Numbered from the stretch's first letter, positions 17,735-25,599 are shown. The stretch is 27,779 nt of DNA from WACF01 sp040880205 (GCA_040880205.1 JBBDIU010000071.1:1-27779), one strand, 5' to 3'. Notes: a model not told the origin generated them from the letters alone. A program made the numbers and translations.

Positions 17735-17961
17735 GCCAGCATTGCGCTAAAACATTGAAAACTGGGGGTAAATCACGGAAAGGGGGCGGCAAATCGAGGA
17801 TCAATTGTGGCATGGGGCGGGAAGGAAGAGGCAGAGAATCAGGGCAATAAGGTATGCAGTTAATGTATTACATTAATAATAAGACTATTTGGACTGGATA
17901 TGTATATTTTTTATTGTAATTTGATATATGGAGCGGGTGTCATTTGAGGGTTTTAGAAATT

Positions 17962-18343
17962 CGGAGCCGGCCTGTAAGCCGGGTTCTGTCGGGGACAGTC
18001 ATTCATCTGGGACATGTGTCACCACATGCCTCATGCGACCTACCCGGATCCAGTGCGGGCCGCACCATTGGATCCCTATTTGGTCTTGCTCCGGGCGGGG
18101 TTTACCATCGCCACAACTGTTGCCAGTTGCGCGGTGCGCTCTTACCGCACCTTTTCACCCTTACCCGATCAGTCGTGAGTGGTCGGGCGGTATCCTTTCT
18201 GTTGCACTTTCCGTAGGCTCGCGCCCCCCAGGCGTTACCTGGCGCCCTGCCCTGTGGAGCCCGGACTTTCCTCCGCCAACCGCCCGGCAACACACAAGTG
18301 AGTTACCGAGCCGCATCGACAGCGACTGCCGAGCCGACTCCGA
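17962..18343 (-). ncRNA. rnpB: RNase P RNA, bacterial A type
   Basis: Catalytic RNA of ribonuclease P, which removes 5' leaders from tRNA precursors. On the minus strand the universally conserved 5' core GAGGAAAGTCCGGGCTCC is present, followed by CAGGTAACGCCTGG, GGTAAGGGTGAAAAGGTGCG, GGTAAACCCC, GACCAAATAG, and the 3' core ending GACAGAACCCGGCTTA. The ends pair as helix P1 (GGAGTCGGC with GCCGGCTCC). The size of about 380 nt and the close match to the E. coli RNA indicate type A. The ends are set from P1 and the promoter, so are good to a few bases. The rnpB-mraZ adjacency is also, from memory, the Pseudomonas arrangement. Confidence 0.97.
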
Positions 18344-18349
18344 GCGCGA

Positions 18350-18378
18350 AGAGTAGCGCCGGTGGTCGCGAACTGCAA
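18350..18378 (-). promoter_or_regulatory. rnpB promoter
   Basis: On the minus strand TTGCAG (18373-18378) and TACTCT (18350-18355) are 17 bp apart. The start would fall at about 18341-18343, exactly at the 5' strand of helix P1. The GC-rich discriminator TCGCGC is typical of stable-RNA promoters under growth-rate control. Confidence 0.7.
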
Positions 18379-18393
18379 GCGCGGCAGTTGACA

Positions 18394-18414
18394 GGGAACA
18401 GGGAACAGGGAACA
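18394..18414. repeat. Heptamer repeat GGGAACA x3
   Basis: Three perfect tandem copies of GGGAACA, preceded by a partial ACA. It lies just upstream of the rnpB -35 box. Confidence 0.85.
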
Positions 18415-18453
18415 GAGAGTGAAACTTCCCCCATAGCGGTGTCAACCTCACTA

Positions 18454-18495
18454 TTCATTATTCACATTTCACGTTTCACGTTTCAAATCTCACAT
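18454..18495. repeat. Heptamer repeat, consensus TTCACRT, six units
   Basis: Units in exact 7-bp phase: TTCATTA, TTCACAT, TTCACGT, TTCACGT, TTCAAAT, CTCACAT. The outer units are degenerate. The same heptamer recurs at 18772-18792. Confidence 0.8.
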
Positions 18496-18563
18496 CTGAA
18501 TGGCACTTAATTAAGCGATTTTATGGGACATTGCCCCGGTTACGGTCTTGGCACATTGCAGCT

Positions 18564-18675
18564 TTGCGCGGCCGGGCGGGTACTGTTTCGGAGTGAATAG
18601 CTGCAAGGACAGCAGCGGGACGGGGCCATGGATGGCCCCATTGAACGGAGAAACAGTGCCCGTCCGGCCGCGCAA
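18564..18675 (+). repeat. Branched palindromic element (26-bp outer stem, two inner hairpins)
   Basis: Arms 18564-18589 and 18650-18675 are complementary over 26 positions: 24 Watson-Crick pairs plus two that are G-U wobbles if transcribed on the plus strand (C-A mismatches on the minus strand). The 60-base interior holds two more hairpins: GCTGC/GCAGC (18600-18616, 7-base loop) and GGGGCC/GGCCCC closed by ATGGAT (18622-18639). The outline is a closed multiloop. It could be a MITE- or REP-like repeat or a structured RNA; no family is recognised and no flanking transposase is present. Confidence 0.8.
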
Positions 18676-18752
18676 TGCGGGGACTGACAAGTGAATGGTC
18701 CTGCCTCCTCGCGACATACACTCTGTTCTTGGAGGATAAATGGGAAATGCCA

Positions 18753-18793
18753 GACGTGGGACGTGAAATATCTCACATTTCACGTCTCACGTC
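18753..18793. repeat. 17-bp inverted repeat over the hydrolase stop codon
   Basis: Arms 18753-18769 (GACGTGGGACGTGAAAT) and 18777-18793 match at 16 of 17 positions around a 7-base loop; the odd pair is G-U on the plus strand. The right arm is also three TTCACGT-type heptamers (18772-18792). The hydrolase stop (18773-18775) lies in the loop. No T-tract follows on the minus strand, so it is a poor intrinsic terminator. Confidence 0.85.
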
Positions 18794-19756
18794 CTCCAGA
18801 AACGACAAAATCGCCGCATTGGTTTGCTCCGGTGCCTCCTGCTGCACCCAGTGGCCGATATTCGGCAGCAATACCACCTCGCGCAGGTCGCTAAGCCGCT
18901 TGCTCATGGTTTCAAACAGCGATTCCCGAGTCGTCTTGCCGATCACCATGTCCTTGTCGCCGGCGATAAAAAGCGTGGGGATTTGTATTTTTTCGTCGGC
19001 GTAGGGAGCCATCAGTTCCCAGTTTCGGTCAATGTTTCGATAGTAGTTAATGCCGCCGGCAAAACCCGCGCGGCTGAATTCCTCGACATAAAAATCCAGG
19101 TCCGCCTCACTCAACCACAGTGGCAATGCCCTGGGTTCACCGAGGCGAGGAATCCAACCGCCGGCATCCATGCGCTTGTCCTCGATTTGCGGCTTGTGAC
19201 GGAAACTATCTGGCGAGCACAGCAAGCGGCTCAAAATTCCACGCGGGTCTGCATCAAACTCGGCTTCCGCCACACCGGGCTTTTGAAAATACAGTTGGTA
19301 GAAAAATTTGTCGCCGAACCGCTTGCGATAGATTTCCATGGGCGGTGCCGATGGATGCTCGCGAAACGGTACGCTCATATTGATAAGCGCCGAAAAGCGT
19401 TCGGGATACAACTGGACCGTGAACCAGGCTACGCCGGCCCCCCAATCGTGACCAACCAAAATTGCCTGCTTTTCGCCCAGAGCGTCGATAATTCCCACCA
19501 CGTAACTCGCCAGGTTAATAATGTTGTACTCTTCGATCACCGCCAGGCTATCCGTCATTCCATAGCCGGGCATGTCCGGAGCCACAACCCGGTAACCGCT
19601 TTGCGCCAGCGCCCGCATCTGATAGCGCCATGAGTACCAGGATTCCGGCCAACCGTGCAACATCAACACCAGGGGCCCCTCTCCGAGCTCGGCGATACGC
19701 ATGGAAAGACCTCTGCTTTCAATCATTCGCAGTTGGATATCATCAATTCGCTTCAT
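18773..19756 (-). CDS. Alpha/beta hydrolase, soluble epoxide hydrolase type
   Basis: Cytoplasmic hydrolase expected to open epoxides to diols through a covalent Asp-ester. The oxyanion motif HGWPESW (residues 34-40), nucleophile Asp104 in GHDWG, acid Asp269 in GDKDM and His302 in GHW form the triad. Tyrosines near 153 and 238-239 match the two lid tyrosines of epoxide hydrolases, which favours this over haloalkane dehalogenase. The length of 327 residues is typical. The ATG at 19756 opens a compact N-terminus with no signal peptide. The last six codons (DVRREM) lie in a hairpin repeat, so the C-terminus may have been altered by repeat insertion. It stands alone, so the natural substrate cannot be inferred. 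Confidence 0.88.
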   Translation of the reverse strand: MKRIDDIQLRMIESRGLSMRIAELGEGPLVLMLHGWPESWYSWRYQMRALAQSGYRVVAPDMPGYGMTDSLAVIEEYNIINLASYVVGIIDALGEKQAILVGHDWGAGVAWFTVQLYPERFSALINMSVPFREHPSAPPMEIYRKRFGDKFFYQLYFQKPGVAEAEFDADPRGILSRLLCSPDSFRHKPQIEDKRMDAGGWIPRLGEPRALPLWLSEADLDFYVEEFSRAGFAGGINYYRNIDRNWELMAPYADEKIQIPTLFIAGDKDMVIGKTTRESLFETMSKRLSDLREVVLLPNIGHWVQQEAPEQTNAAILSFLEDVRREM

Positions 19757-20085
19757 GGCTGGCCTTCTATACTGTTGTTAGCGGCAAATTATGTTAGCAG
19801 CGATACCTGTTCCCGTTCCTCTGGGCACACCCAGAAGCGGGCTTCTCCGGTGTTTGAGTCACTTTAACTTGCCGCCGTGAAATCGATTATAAGCAATGGA
19901 ACGGTTCACTATTTTGGTAATTTACTATGCATTGAACGTATAAGTAAATCACAGTTGCTTACATCCGCCTATAAGTTGCGTAAACATTTATTAATGGCGG
20001 GTTATCATAACACTATGGTATTGCTATCAATTCGGTGGTGCGGATAATGGCGAGCCTCGATAGTCAGTTAGGAAAGGTCCGTAAG
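19757..20085. other. Divergent intergenic region
   Basis: A 329-bp region between divergent genes. It holds a hairpin at 19812-19841 (CCCG and TCTGGG pairing with CCCAGA and CGGG, CACA loop), a 7-bp inverted repeat ATTTACT/AGTAAAT (19920-19926, 19943-19949), and a weak plus-strand promoter candidate TTGGTA (19914-19919) with TATAAG (19939-19944) at a long 19-bp spacing. Nothing here is strong enough to name as a gene. Confidence 0.45.
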
Positions 20086-21486
20086 ATGTCTCGATTTGCT
20101 CAGGTAATTTTTATTTTCTCGATTTTCTGTATTAATTTGCCCTCAGTGCTAGCGGCAAGCGTTGCCGAGGAAAAGGAGCGACTCGCCGTTTTACAACAGA
20201 GTATCAACAAAGAACAAACAACCCTCGCCGAGTTGGAAGCGGAGCTGGAAAGCTACCCACCAAAGCTCAGCGAAGCCACGGTGGAATTGGAAGCAGCCCA
20301 AGAGGAACTTGATACCGGCGAGCAGGAACTTGCCAAGCTTCGCAGCGAAGCAAAACTAGACTCCTCATCGGAACTTGAGCGCCAAATCGTCTTGCAGGAA
20401 CATGCGGTGAAGATGTCGGAACGACGCTTGAACAGGGAAAATCGCACGGTGGAACGCCTTACCCGTTATCGGGATGGGCTTCAGGCGGACATCGCGGACG
20501 CGAAAGCCAATATTGCGCAATTGCAACAGCGGGTGGCTCAACAAACCCGCCGCATTGCGGACACAACCGAAGCACAGCCACAAGTACAAAAGGTAGGCAG
20601 CCCTCCACCCGCTGTTACGCCGCCGCCCAAGATTGCGGCGCCGGCACCGCTGCCACCACCAATTCCCACACCCGAGATTATAAAGGCCGATCCCGAGCCT
20701 CCGGCCTTGTCCGACCAAGACTACGACGCTTTCGAAATGGCGAGGGCCACCATGGAGCGAGTTGAACAAATCGCCGCCGGCTCCCAAGCCAGTCCTTACT
20801 ACTCCAACCTGGAATTGACGGGCTCAGACATTGAGAGCACCCTGTTTACCCATCTCGGCGCCAATCAATACCGTGCCGACGTGGTCTTACCAAGCGGGTT
20901 TCAGCGCTTTCGCATCGATAATTTGCGTTTTCGCGCAAACATCTCCGCGGAAAATGCGGGCGAGGTCTACGTGTTTATCGTGGACGCCAGTGATCGAACA
21001 AAGCTCAAAGCCAACTATTTCAAGCAATCCCTGCTTAGCTACGTGGGCCACAATCCAGTTAGAGCGAGCACAATAATCGATGAGGCCGAAGAAGAGGAGC
21101 CGGTGAAACTGGTCACGCTGCCCTCGGGTGAATCCGTTGCAATGTCCGAAGAAGACGCCTATGCGCTGGAAATTGCTCGTGAACACACCGCGTTACTCGA
21201 AGACCTGGCGCAGGAAGAAGAGACCATCGGTGCTCGCTTTTCCGAACTGACCATCAGCGGCAGCTCGCTAAACACCACCCCTTTCGAATACGTCGGCCAC
21301 AATCAATACCGGGCGGAAGTCACCGTACAGGCGGGCCGCCAGTTGGTAGAAATTAATCGCGGCTCGTTCAGGATAGAAATCCCCGATGTTGACGACGGAG
21401 AGACTTATCTGTTTTACGTGGATGCCAGCCGACGCAACAGACTTCAGTTAACCTACTATAAGAAAGCCATATTAAATTACCTGTAG
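20086..21486 (+). CDS. Exported coiled-coil protein with duplicated C-terminal domain, unknown function
   Basis: I do not recognise the family. From the chosen ATG (AGGAAAGG eight bases upstream) it has 466 residues. A signal peptide (about 1-23, ending PSVLA before ASVAEE) predicts export. Residues about 25-165 are a Glu/Gln/Leu-rich coiled coil, then comes a Pro-rich linker (about 172-205). The rest is two related modules, about 211-320 and 355-466. Each starts with an Ala/Glu helix (DAFEMAR; DAYALEIAR) and continues into a strand-rich part with shared landmarks: ELTGSD/TISGSS, NQYRADV/NQYRAEV, GEVYVFIVDAS/GETYLFYVDAS, and a closing YFKQSLLSY/YYKKAILNY. No Cys, catalytic motif or outer-membrane anchor is seen. 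In-frame starts at 20035 (GTG) and 20047 (ATG) would bury the signal peptide. A periplasmic structural or envelope-associated role is a guess. Confidence 0.8.
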   Translation: MSRFAQVIFIFSIFCINLPSVLAASVAEEKERLAVLQQSINKEQTTLAELEAELESYPPKLSEATVELEAAQEELDTGEQELAKLRSEAKLDSSSELERQIVLQEHAVKMSERRLNRENRTVERLTRYRDGLQADIADAKANIAQLQQRVAQQTRRIADTTEAQPQVQKVGSPPPAVTPPPKIAAPAPLPPPIPTPEIIKADPEPPALSDQDYDAFEMARATMERVEQIAAGSQASPYYSNLELTGSDIESTLFTHLGANQYRADVVLPSGFQRFRIDNLRFRANISAENAGEVYVFIVDASDRTKLKANYFKQSLLSYVGHNPVRASTIIDEAEEEEPVKLVTLPSGESVAMSEEDAYALEIAREHTALLEDLAQEEETIGARFSELTISGSSLNTTPFEYVGHNQYRAEVTVQAGRQLVEINRGSFRIEIPDVDDGETYLFYVDASRRNRLQLTYYKKAILNYL

Positions 21487-21512
21487 CAACTGCCAGGTCA
21501 ATCCCTTTGGTG

Positions 21513-21527
21513 TTCGCTAAAAGCGAA
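21513..21527. terminator. Possible bidirectional terminator hairpin
   Basis: TTCGCT-AAA-AGCGAA sits in the 30-bp gap between convergent genes and overlaps the receptor's TAG stop. The stem has only 6 bp and the tail is A/T-rich rather than a clean T-run, so termination is uncertain. Confidence 0.3.
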
Positions 21528-23559
21528 AATTCACTTTGAAATACGCAGACCGCGGCTCACCGGGGAAATATCGAAATCGGTTGGCAAAACCATTCCAGTC
21601 AGCGCGTTTCGCATATCTTTCGTCGGTAAGGTTTAGAACATTCAACCGCAGCTCGACGTTGTCTCCGAGCTGCCATTGAGTACGCAAGTTGAGAACGTCA
21701 TGGCCTTCATAGGGCTGGAGATTCTGCGGATCCGTGTAATAACGACCCATGTGAACCCATTCCAATTCCGTTCGAGCGTTAGGTAGAAACTGCCATCCCA
21801 AATGCGCGGTACCGAAGTGCTTCGGTGCCGTATCCTCTTGATTGCCTCTTATATTCGACCCCAGCGATTGTTCGCTGGCATACTCGTGTTCCGCCCAGTT
21901 TGCTACCACGCCCACGTTCCAGTCATCGTCAAACCGATAATTCAGCTCCAGCTCAAGACCTTGATGTCGAGTCTCCCCGTCACCGAGATTATTATTGAGT
22001 TGTGTATCGCGAAAGATAACGTTTTCCTTGTACATGTAGTACACGCTGAGCTGGTAGCTGAGGTCATCAATACGCCCGCGGGCCCCTAGCTCGTAACTGA
22101 GTACTTCCTCGGAATCCAATTGCGCCACTTCTTGCGCACCTTGCAAGCGATACAACTCCGTCGCTTGAGGCGCTCGAAAGCCGTTGGCTGCGTTGGCGAA
22201 CAGGCGGTGATTATCGCTCGCCTCGTAGAGCACTCCCAGTTGGGGCGACACGTTATTAAAGTCGTCCTCTCGGTCCGCGGGCCGGCTGTAGCGGCAACCG
22301 GTAGGCGGTGCGCAGGGCGAGCCATCCGCTTGCGTGTTACCGCTAAGCATCTTGTTGTTGTAGTCATAGCGCATGGTCTCAAATCGCAGGCCAGCATTCA
22401 GGTGCCAACGATTGGCCAACACCCAATTCAACTGCGCAAAGGGTGCAATTTGCAGGGCATCCACTTGGTAATCGTAATGCAAACCGCTGGGAAATGGACC
22501 TTGGGTGGAGCCGGCCTGGGTTTCCCGCAAATAACCATCGGTGGCTTCCGCGTCCAGCCCGACAATCCATTGAAGCACATCCGATTGATCTTCATACCAG
22601 GTAAGCATTGCGCCAAAACTCGTCTGGCCGTTTTCCTCCAGCGGTGCCTGCGGTAAAAAATGTTGCAGAAAGTCCATTTCCGTTTTGCGCCAGTACGGTG
22701 TAATGACCAAGGTGCGCGTATCGGACAAGCGATTTTCAAGCCGCGAATAGAGCCGGAATGATTGCGCATCGCGATACGCTTCCGGGTTGGGATTGGATTT
22801 GATCAGGTCATCATCCTCGTAGACCTTGTACCCTTCAATAAAACCGGCGGTCTCCTGATTCAGATTGGTGGCGGCAAATGTGGTCGCAATGTCCCAGCTA
22901 TCCAGCTCTACTTGGTGCCGCAACTGCAATTTCTGCTGATCGTAGTAGGCTTCATCGCGAAAACCACCATCGTGGGTAGTAGTGAGATTAAACACCACCC
23001 CGTGCTTGTCCCGCTTGGTACCGTGATAAACATCCTGGCGGCGATAATCGTTTGCCCCCAGCTCCAATCCAAAGCCCGATTCGGTCGACTTGGGTACCGC
23101 CGGCATTATGATATTTATTACCCCGTGCAAGGCATTGGACCCGTACAGGGCGTTGCTGGGGCCACGAATCACCTCAATACGCTGCGCCCGCTCGGTGTAG
23201 GCCTCGAATAGTTCGTTTACATTGCAAAAACCGGCGGCGCGCAGGGGAATGTTGTCCTGAGCGGTAAGGAAACCGCCGCAGGCGCCGGCGCCCGTCATTA
23301 CCGCCGAGCGTATAGCCGGCAGATATTCCTGGCCGTTGTTCTGGTGGAAACTGACCCCTGGCACCCGCACCAATGCGCTCTGAATATGTAGATGGCCAAT
23401 TCTCTCCAATTCTTCCTCGGAGAGCTGGGCAATATTGCCCGCTGTATCAAGCTGATGATCCCGCCGCTGGGCAGTGGTAACAATCTCCTCCAGTTGCGGA
23501 GCTTGCGCAAAAGCGGCAATTGATTCGGCGAGCAACAGTACTGAGAGGAGATAACGCAT
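21517..23559 (-). CDS. TonB-dependent outer-membrane receptor
   Basis: Gated outer-membrane transporter energised by TonB-ExbBD. The 680-residue protein has a signal peptide (residues 1-20, ending AFAQA), a TonB-box-like segment EEIVTTAQRR directly after it, a plug domain with RVPGVS, RIEVIRGPSNALYGSNALHGVINI (split here as RIEVIRGPSN and ALYGSNALHGVINI, about 127-150), and a beta barrel ending YFKVNFRF, with the terminal Phe that BAM recognises. Two Cys in the plug (94 and 112) and two in a barrel loop (CAPPTGC) could form disulfides. The start has a GAGGCGG ribosome site. No siderophore, vitamin B12 or sugar genes adjoin, so the substrate is unknown. It is convergent with the duplicated-domain protein. 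Confidence 0.93.
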   Translation of the reverse strand: MRYLLSVLLLAESIAAFAQAPQLEEIVTTAQRRDHQLDTAGNIAQLSEEELERIGHLHIQSALVRVPGVSFHQNNGQEYLPAIRSAVMTGAGACGGFLTAQDNIPLRAAGFCNVNELFEAYTERAQRIEVIRGPSNALYGSNALHGVINIIMPAVPKSTESGFGLELGANDYRRQDVYHGTKRDKHGVVFNLTTTHDGGFRDEAYYDQQKLQLRHQVELDSWDIATTFAATNLNQETAGFIEGYKVYEDDDLIKSNPNPEAYRDAQSFRLYSRLENRLSDTRTLVITPYWRKTEMDFLQHFLPQAPLEENGQTSFGAMLTWYEDQSDVLQWIVGLDAEATDGYLRETQAGSTQGPFPSGLHYDYQVDALQIAPFAQLNWVLANRWHLNAGLRFETMRYDYNNKMLSGNTQADGSPCAPPTGCRYSRPADREDDFNNVSPQLGVLYEASDNHRLFANAANGFRAPQATELYRLQGAQEVAQLDSEEVLSYELGARGRIDDLSYQLSVYYMYKENVIFRDTQLNNNLGDGETRHQGLELELNYRFDDDWNVGVVANWAEHEYASEQSLGSNIRGNQEDTAPKHFGTAHLGWQFLPNARTELEWVHMGRYYTDPQNLQPYEGHDVLNLRTQWQLGDNVELRLNVLNLTDERYAKRADWNGFANRFRYFPGEPRSAYFKVNFRF

Positions 23560-23794
23560 TATTGATTTCCGCCTCGTATGGTTTTTCAGAATTTACTGGT
23601 CAGCGCGGAACAATACCAAAAATCGAGCAATGAATGCCAGTATGGGAGGGGGCGGACGGGTTAAGCTCTGTTAACATCATTACACTCGAGGAGCACTGCC
23701 TAACCCGAGCATTGTCGCAGTCGGTCAGATTCACTGCGCGCTTAGTCGGGACAGAATATCCATGTTGGAGGAAGAAACATCAATCCATGGAATT

Positions 23795-24502
23795 TTAGTC
23801 AGCTCCTTCCGTCTCCATGTCGCCCCGTCGTTGCAATAACCGGGCTCCAAGCCAGCACAACATGGCCCATGTAGCGCCGGCTGCCCAGCCGGCCAGCACA
23901 TCGGTTGGCCAGTGCACCCCCAGGTAAATCCGGCTTATGCCGACCGCAATGGTCAGGAGAACAGCCACTGCCAGCACGTAAAACCGAAGCACGGCTCGGG
24001 GTTCGAGACGGATTAGCAAGGCAGCGATCGAGAGATACACCACCGCCGCCATCATGGAGTGCCCGCTTGGGAAGCTGGCCGTATAGACAAGGGATTCGTG
24101 CGGCACTAATTCCGGTCGCGGTCGATCGAAGCCGCTCTTCAAAAGCGTACTCAGCAAAATGCCGCCACCGACCGTAACAGCCAAATAAAGCGCGGCCCTG
24201 GCTTTGCGCCGCAGTAGAGTGTGGCCAATAGCGGTCACTGCGATAAAAGCGAGAACCGCCACGCCACCCAGGGCGGTAAAGTCACGCCCCAGTTCCTCCA
24301 CCCAGGGCGGCCCAATGGGATCGGTAGGGTCGGCGGGATTACGCATGGCAAGTAGGATTGCCTGGTCCACCGCGTGGGTTTCACCCTCAATCACCTCGTC
24401 GGCCAATTCAACAAAGCCCCAAATGCCGCTGAATATCAGCGCCAGAGCCATGAGCAACAGGTATTCCGCACGGAAGCTGGAGACAATACTTTTCAGTTTC
24501 AT
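23795..24502 (-). CDS. PAP2-family membrane phosphatase
   Basis: Integral membrane acid phosphatase of the PAP2/PgpB type, likely acting on a lipid phosphate such as phosphatidate, phosphatidylglycerol phosphate or undecaprenyl pyrophosphate; motifs cannot choose among them. The three-part active site is complete: KSGFDRPRP, SFPSGHSMM with the catalytic-support His, and SRIYLGVHWPTDV with the nucleophilic His. Five to six membrane segments surround it. I take the ATG at 24502 (235 residues); a TTG 15 codons earlier would overlap the upstream gene. It lies 26 bp after the heme A synthase gene on the same strand, so the two are probably cotranscribed. Confidence 0.87.
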   Translation of the reverse strand: MKLKSIVSSFRAEYLLLMALALIFSGIWGFVELADEVIEGETHAVDQAILLAMRNPADPTDPIGPPWVEELGRDFTALGGVAVLAFIAVTAIGHTLLRRKARAALYLAVTVGGGILLSTLLKSGFDRPRPELVPHESLVYTASFPSGHSMMAAVVYLSIAALLIRLEPRAVLRFYVLAVAVLLTIAVGISRIYLGVHWPTDVLAGWAAGATWAMLCWLGARLLQRRGDMETEGAD

Positions 24503-24528
24503 AAACGCTTCGCTCGAGCCATGGCGAC

Positions 24529-25563
24529 TCAGTTGTTTTTCAAGCAATGGCAGACGTACAGCGAGGCAGTTAACAATAGAATTGCCCCGCCCTGATGGGC
24601 AGCCGCCAGAGGTATGGGAACGACCAACAAGAGGGTGCTGATGCCCAGGCTCACCTGCACCACCAGCATTGCTAACATGGCGAAAATACCCGCCTTCGTT
24701 CGACCATCCACACCAGCTCGCAAAACCGCGATGGCAAAGCCGAGGATCGAAACAGTCAACAGGTACGCCAGTATGCGATGGTTAAATTGTACGGTGGTAA
24801 TATCCTGGAAGATCGACGTCCAGGTCGGCGTCAAACCGTACAGCCCCGGTGGGAAGAAGTGACCATTCATCAAGGGAAAGGTATTGTAGACAAAGCCGGC
24901 ATGGATACCCGATACCAATCCACCGGAAAGAATCATCACGAATAGCAGGCCGCTTAACGCGAACGAAACCCTTTTCAATCGGGAACCGGCACGGGCGTCA
25001 GCGTGGGAGGGAAACAATAAATCGAAAACCACCCAAAGCATGTAACCGTAAATGATCACCGCCAGGCCTAGATGGGCTATCAGCCGATACTGACTGACTC
25101 GGGGAACGTCCACCAGACCACTCATGACCATGTACCAACCCAATAGCCCCTGTAAGGCACCCAACCCGAAAAGCGCAACCAACTTGGGCTTGTACCCGGC
25201 GGGAATCCGCTTCTTCCACCAGAAAAATACCATGGGAACAAAGAAAATCAGGCCAATGATGCGGCCCAACAGCCGGTGGGCGTATTCGTAGGCAAAAATC
25301 CTCTTGAAGCCCGCCAGGTCCATGCCGCGGTTAACCTGCTGGTACTCGGGAAACTGCTTGTACTTATCGAAGGTTTCCTGCCACTGGGCATCGCTCAGTG
25401 GCGGGATCGCACCCATTAAAGGCTTCCATTCCACCATGGACAAACCGGAACCGGTAAGCCGGGTCACGCCGCCCAATACGATCATGCAAAAAAGAACGAA
25501 GGCGCAGACCAGCAACCAAACGGCTAGCTGACGGTTGTGTTGCGGTTGCGGTACATGGTTCAT
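24529..25563 (-). CDS. ctaA: Heme A synthase, CtaA/COX15 family
   Basis: Membrane enzyme that oxidises the C8 methyl of heme O to make heme A for aa3-type cytochrome oxidases. The 344-residue protein has about eight hydrophobic segments in two similar halves. Four candidate heme-ligand histidines sit at the expected sites: EYAHR (His96), RLIAHLG (His164), QFNHR (His262) and AAHQGG (His323). GGVTRLTGSGLSMVEWKP at the N-terminus is the family signature, and its close resemblance to the COX15 (type 2) subgroup suggests that class. No oxidase subunits or ctaB are in the window. The ATG is at 25563; the ribosome site is weak. Confidence 0.93.
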   Translation of the reverse strand: MNHVPQPQHNRQLAVWLLVCAFVLFCMIVLGGVTRLTGSGLSMVEWKPLMGAIPPLSDAQWQETFDKYKQFPEYQQVNRGMDLAGFKRIFAYEYAHRLLGRIIGLIFFVPMVFFWWKKRIPAGYKPKLVALFGLGALQGLLGWYMVMSGLVDVPRVSQYRLIAHLGLAVIIYGYMLWVVFDLLFPSHADARAGSRLKRVSFALSGLLFVMILSGGLVSGIHAGFVYNTFPLMNGHFFPPGLYGLTPTWTSIFQDITTVQFNHRILAYLLTVSILGFAIAVLRAGVDGRTKAGIFAMLAMLVVQVSLGISTLLLVVPIPLAAAHQGGAILLLTASLYVCHCLKNN

Positions 25564-25599
25564 GGGTTTGGCTCACTGTGGGTGCCGCGAAAGGTGGCA

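Larger units (their letters stand above)
17570..17961 (-). other. mraZ leader and rnpB-mraZ spacer
   Basis: A 392-bp region without a gene. Going upstream from mraZ it holds a leader of about 130 bases with a 6-bp hairpin (17631-17650, AATAGC/GCTATT), the decamer array, the promoter, and then a strongly AT-rich stretch at about 17850-17935 with a perfect 8-1-8 palindrome, TTAATGTA-T-TACATTAA (17860-17876). No clear terminator for rnpB is visible in it. Confidence 0.6.
18344..18772. other. Intergenic repeat island between rnpB and the hydrolase gene
   Basis: About 430 bp with no credible gene. It holds the rnpB promoter, a GGGAACA triplicate, a TTCACRT heptamer array, a branched hairpin element and an inverted repeat that runs into the end of the next gene. 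Open frames across the hairpin element are by-products of its GC-rich palindrome. Confidence 0.7.

Noticed and set aside
18391..18500. Short repeats resembling a CRISPR array
   Set aside because: Units are 7 bp in direct tandem with no spacers, and no cas genes are present.
18564..18675. Integron attC site or retron msr-msd
   Set aside because: No GTTRRRY/RYYYAAC core pair, no integrase, and no reverse transcriptase gene nearby.
18511..18783. Overlapping minus-strand open frames of 66-90 codons in the repeat island
   Set aside because: They run through the palindromic element in several frames at once, with no ribosome site or family similarity; the stem explains the lack of stops.
24503..24547. 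Longer PAP2 start overlapping the heme A synthase gene
   Set aside because: It needs a TTG codon and adds a charged tail before the first membrane segment; the ATG at 24502 gives a normal spacing.
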